From positions 1 to 64,000 of the forward strand of contig JACEEZ010022926.1 of assembly GCA_016584305.1 (NCBI GenBank): DNA of 64,000 nucleotides, read 5' to 3'. The position numbers and the translations under genes were made by a program. The DNA is from Chionoecetes opilio (lineage: Eukaryota > Arthropoda > Malacostraca > Decapoda > Majidae). Of this stretch, positions 63,390 through 64,000 are shown piece by piece. A model generated the notes under the pieces. That model did not search any database and had not been told where the DNA came from. It worked only from the letters and a program-made list of their open reading frames with translations. Positions within the stretch are counted from its first letter, which is position 1. Each line of letters begins with the position of its first letter.

Positions 63390-63998
63390 CCTGGTCAACA
63401 TGTCCACGGACCAGCGGGTTCTCCTACCAGCTGGTCCGGCTGTAAAGGGGGGGCCCGTTCTCCCGCCCGGCTGCGGAGATAAATTTGGGGGCCGGGGGTG
63501 CCCCCAACTCCAGTTTTGGTTTCACCAAAACCCCCAGTCGCTCGTGTACATTTGGACCAAAAAAGCAAAAGGATTTGAGGGAAAAGAACTGAACACCCTG
63601 GAAATCCTAGTCAAGTATTTCCCTGCGGGTTTGTACTTCAAACTCAAACAAAGACTCAAGGTTCACCAAAAGACTAGAGGACGGCCCCAAGCACATCCTC
63701 ACGCAGCCCGAGTGTGAGGTCGCGGGCCCAAAAAGGGTCCAAACAGTGTGACCTTCACGTGCGGACAAAAAGCTTTCCTTCGCACACTCAAAAAATGGGT
63801 GCCCCTCCCTCGCTGATGGCGAGTCAGAGTGAGGACGCCGCGGTTTCCCGCCGGCCCCCGATTTTGAAGCTGGGGGCTGGCGGGAGTTTTGGGAAACCAT
63901 TGTAAAAACCTGAAATCACACCCAAGCTCAATTTTGTCACCACCAGCTTGCAGACATTGATACTGGCGCCGGGCCCAAAAGGTGCACGACCCGGGCAT
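63390..63998 (+). pseudogene. decayed multicopy arthropod gene fragment
   Basis: Across frames the plus strand gives SLVYIWTKK, LNTLEILVKYFPAGLYFKLK (about 63590), VHQKT, QCDLHVRTKSF, HTQKMGAPPSLMASQSED (about 63790) and PPILKLGAGG (about 63855). The order recalls C-terminal parts of multicopy transposon-associated proteins of arthropods (a FAHPEN, then ILKLR pattern). The identification is weak. It may belong with the family at 11485-13103. The window ends inside it. Confidence 0.3.
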
Positions 63999-64000
63999 TA

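Overview
The window looks like nuclear DNA of an arthropod, most likely a decapod crustacean (crab, shrimp or relative). It is dominated by mobile elements, microsatellites and foldback DNA, with two spliced-gene traces. Pointers are a non-LTR retrotransposon of a type I know as very abundant in crabs, TTAGG-rich tracts (the arthropod telomere motif), dense (GA)n/(GT)n/(TA)n microsatellites, and intron/exon structure with GT-AG borders. No bacterial operon, rRNA, tRNA gene or CRISPR array is present. The species cannot be fixed from sequence alone.

The best host gene is on the minus strand at 42705-48786. Nine exons have exact GT-AG borders and matching phases and give 542 codons of the extracellular part of a class C (metabotropic-glutamate-receptor-like) GPCR. 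The exons cover the end of one Venus-flytrap ligand-binding domain and most of a second, so the receptor appears to have tandem ligand-binding domains. Neither its start nor its membrane region is visible. A second host-gene trace is one plus-strand exon of an aromatic L-amino-acid decarboxylase (7068-7168), with a decayed copy about 1.9 kb downstream.

Layout. 1-7 kb: microsatellites, an 830-bp inverted-repeat element, a hAT-like element (4539-6561) and a foldback MITE. 7-18 kb: decarboxylase exon, GC-rich or homopolymer-rich poor-quality sequence, a frameshifted transposon-derived gene (11.5-13.1 kb), a duplicated block (10.3 and 16.1 kb) and a tRNA-derived SINE. 18.6-19.8 kb: a 25-copy 49-bp satellite. 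21.5-25.4 kb: a MITE, then a TTAA-flanked element invaded by a mariner-like transposon with 312-bp terminal repeats. 25.7-30.4 kb: a minus-strand Ty3/gypsy remnant split by a non-LTR retrotransposon. 30.8-35.2 kb: LTR-like repeats in both orientations and foldback DNA around TTAGG-rich repeats. 36-42 kb: microsatellites, a repeat family in direct and inverted copies, a Helitron with intact termini and a SINE with target-site duplication. 42.7-48.8 kb: the receptor gene. 49.7-54.3 kb: three head-to-tail Helitrons, one carrying a long minisatellite. 54.9-62.5 kb: minus-strand fragments of a GC-rich non-LTR element (gag-like ORF1, endonuclease, reverse transcriptase, RNase H). 63.4-64.0 kb: another decayed coding fragment.

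Reading quality is uneven. About 7.4-17.8 kb and 53.6-64 kb contain many G/C homopolymer runs and frameshifts, whereas 18-31 kb and 42.7-49 kb read cleanly. Frameshifts in the first two zones may be consensus errors rather than true decay. There is one N, at 42231.
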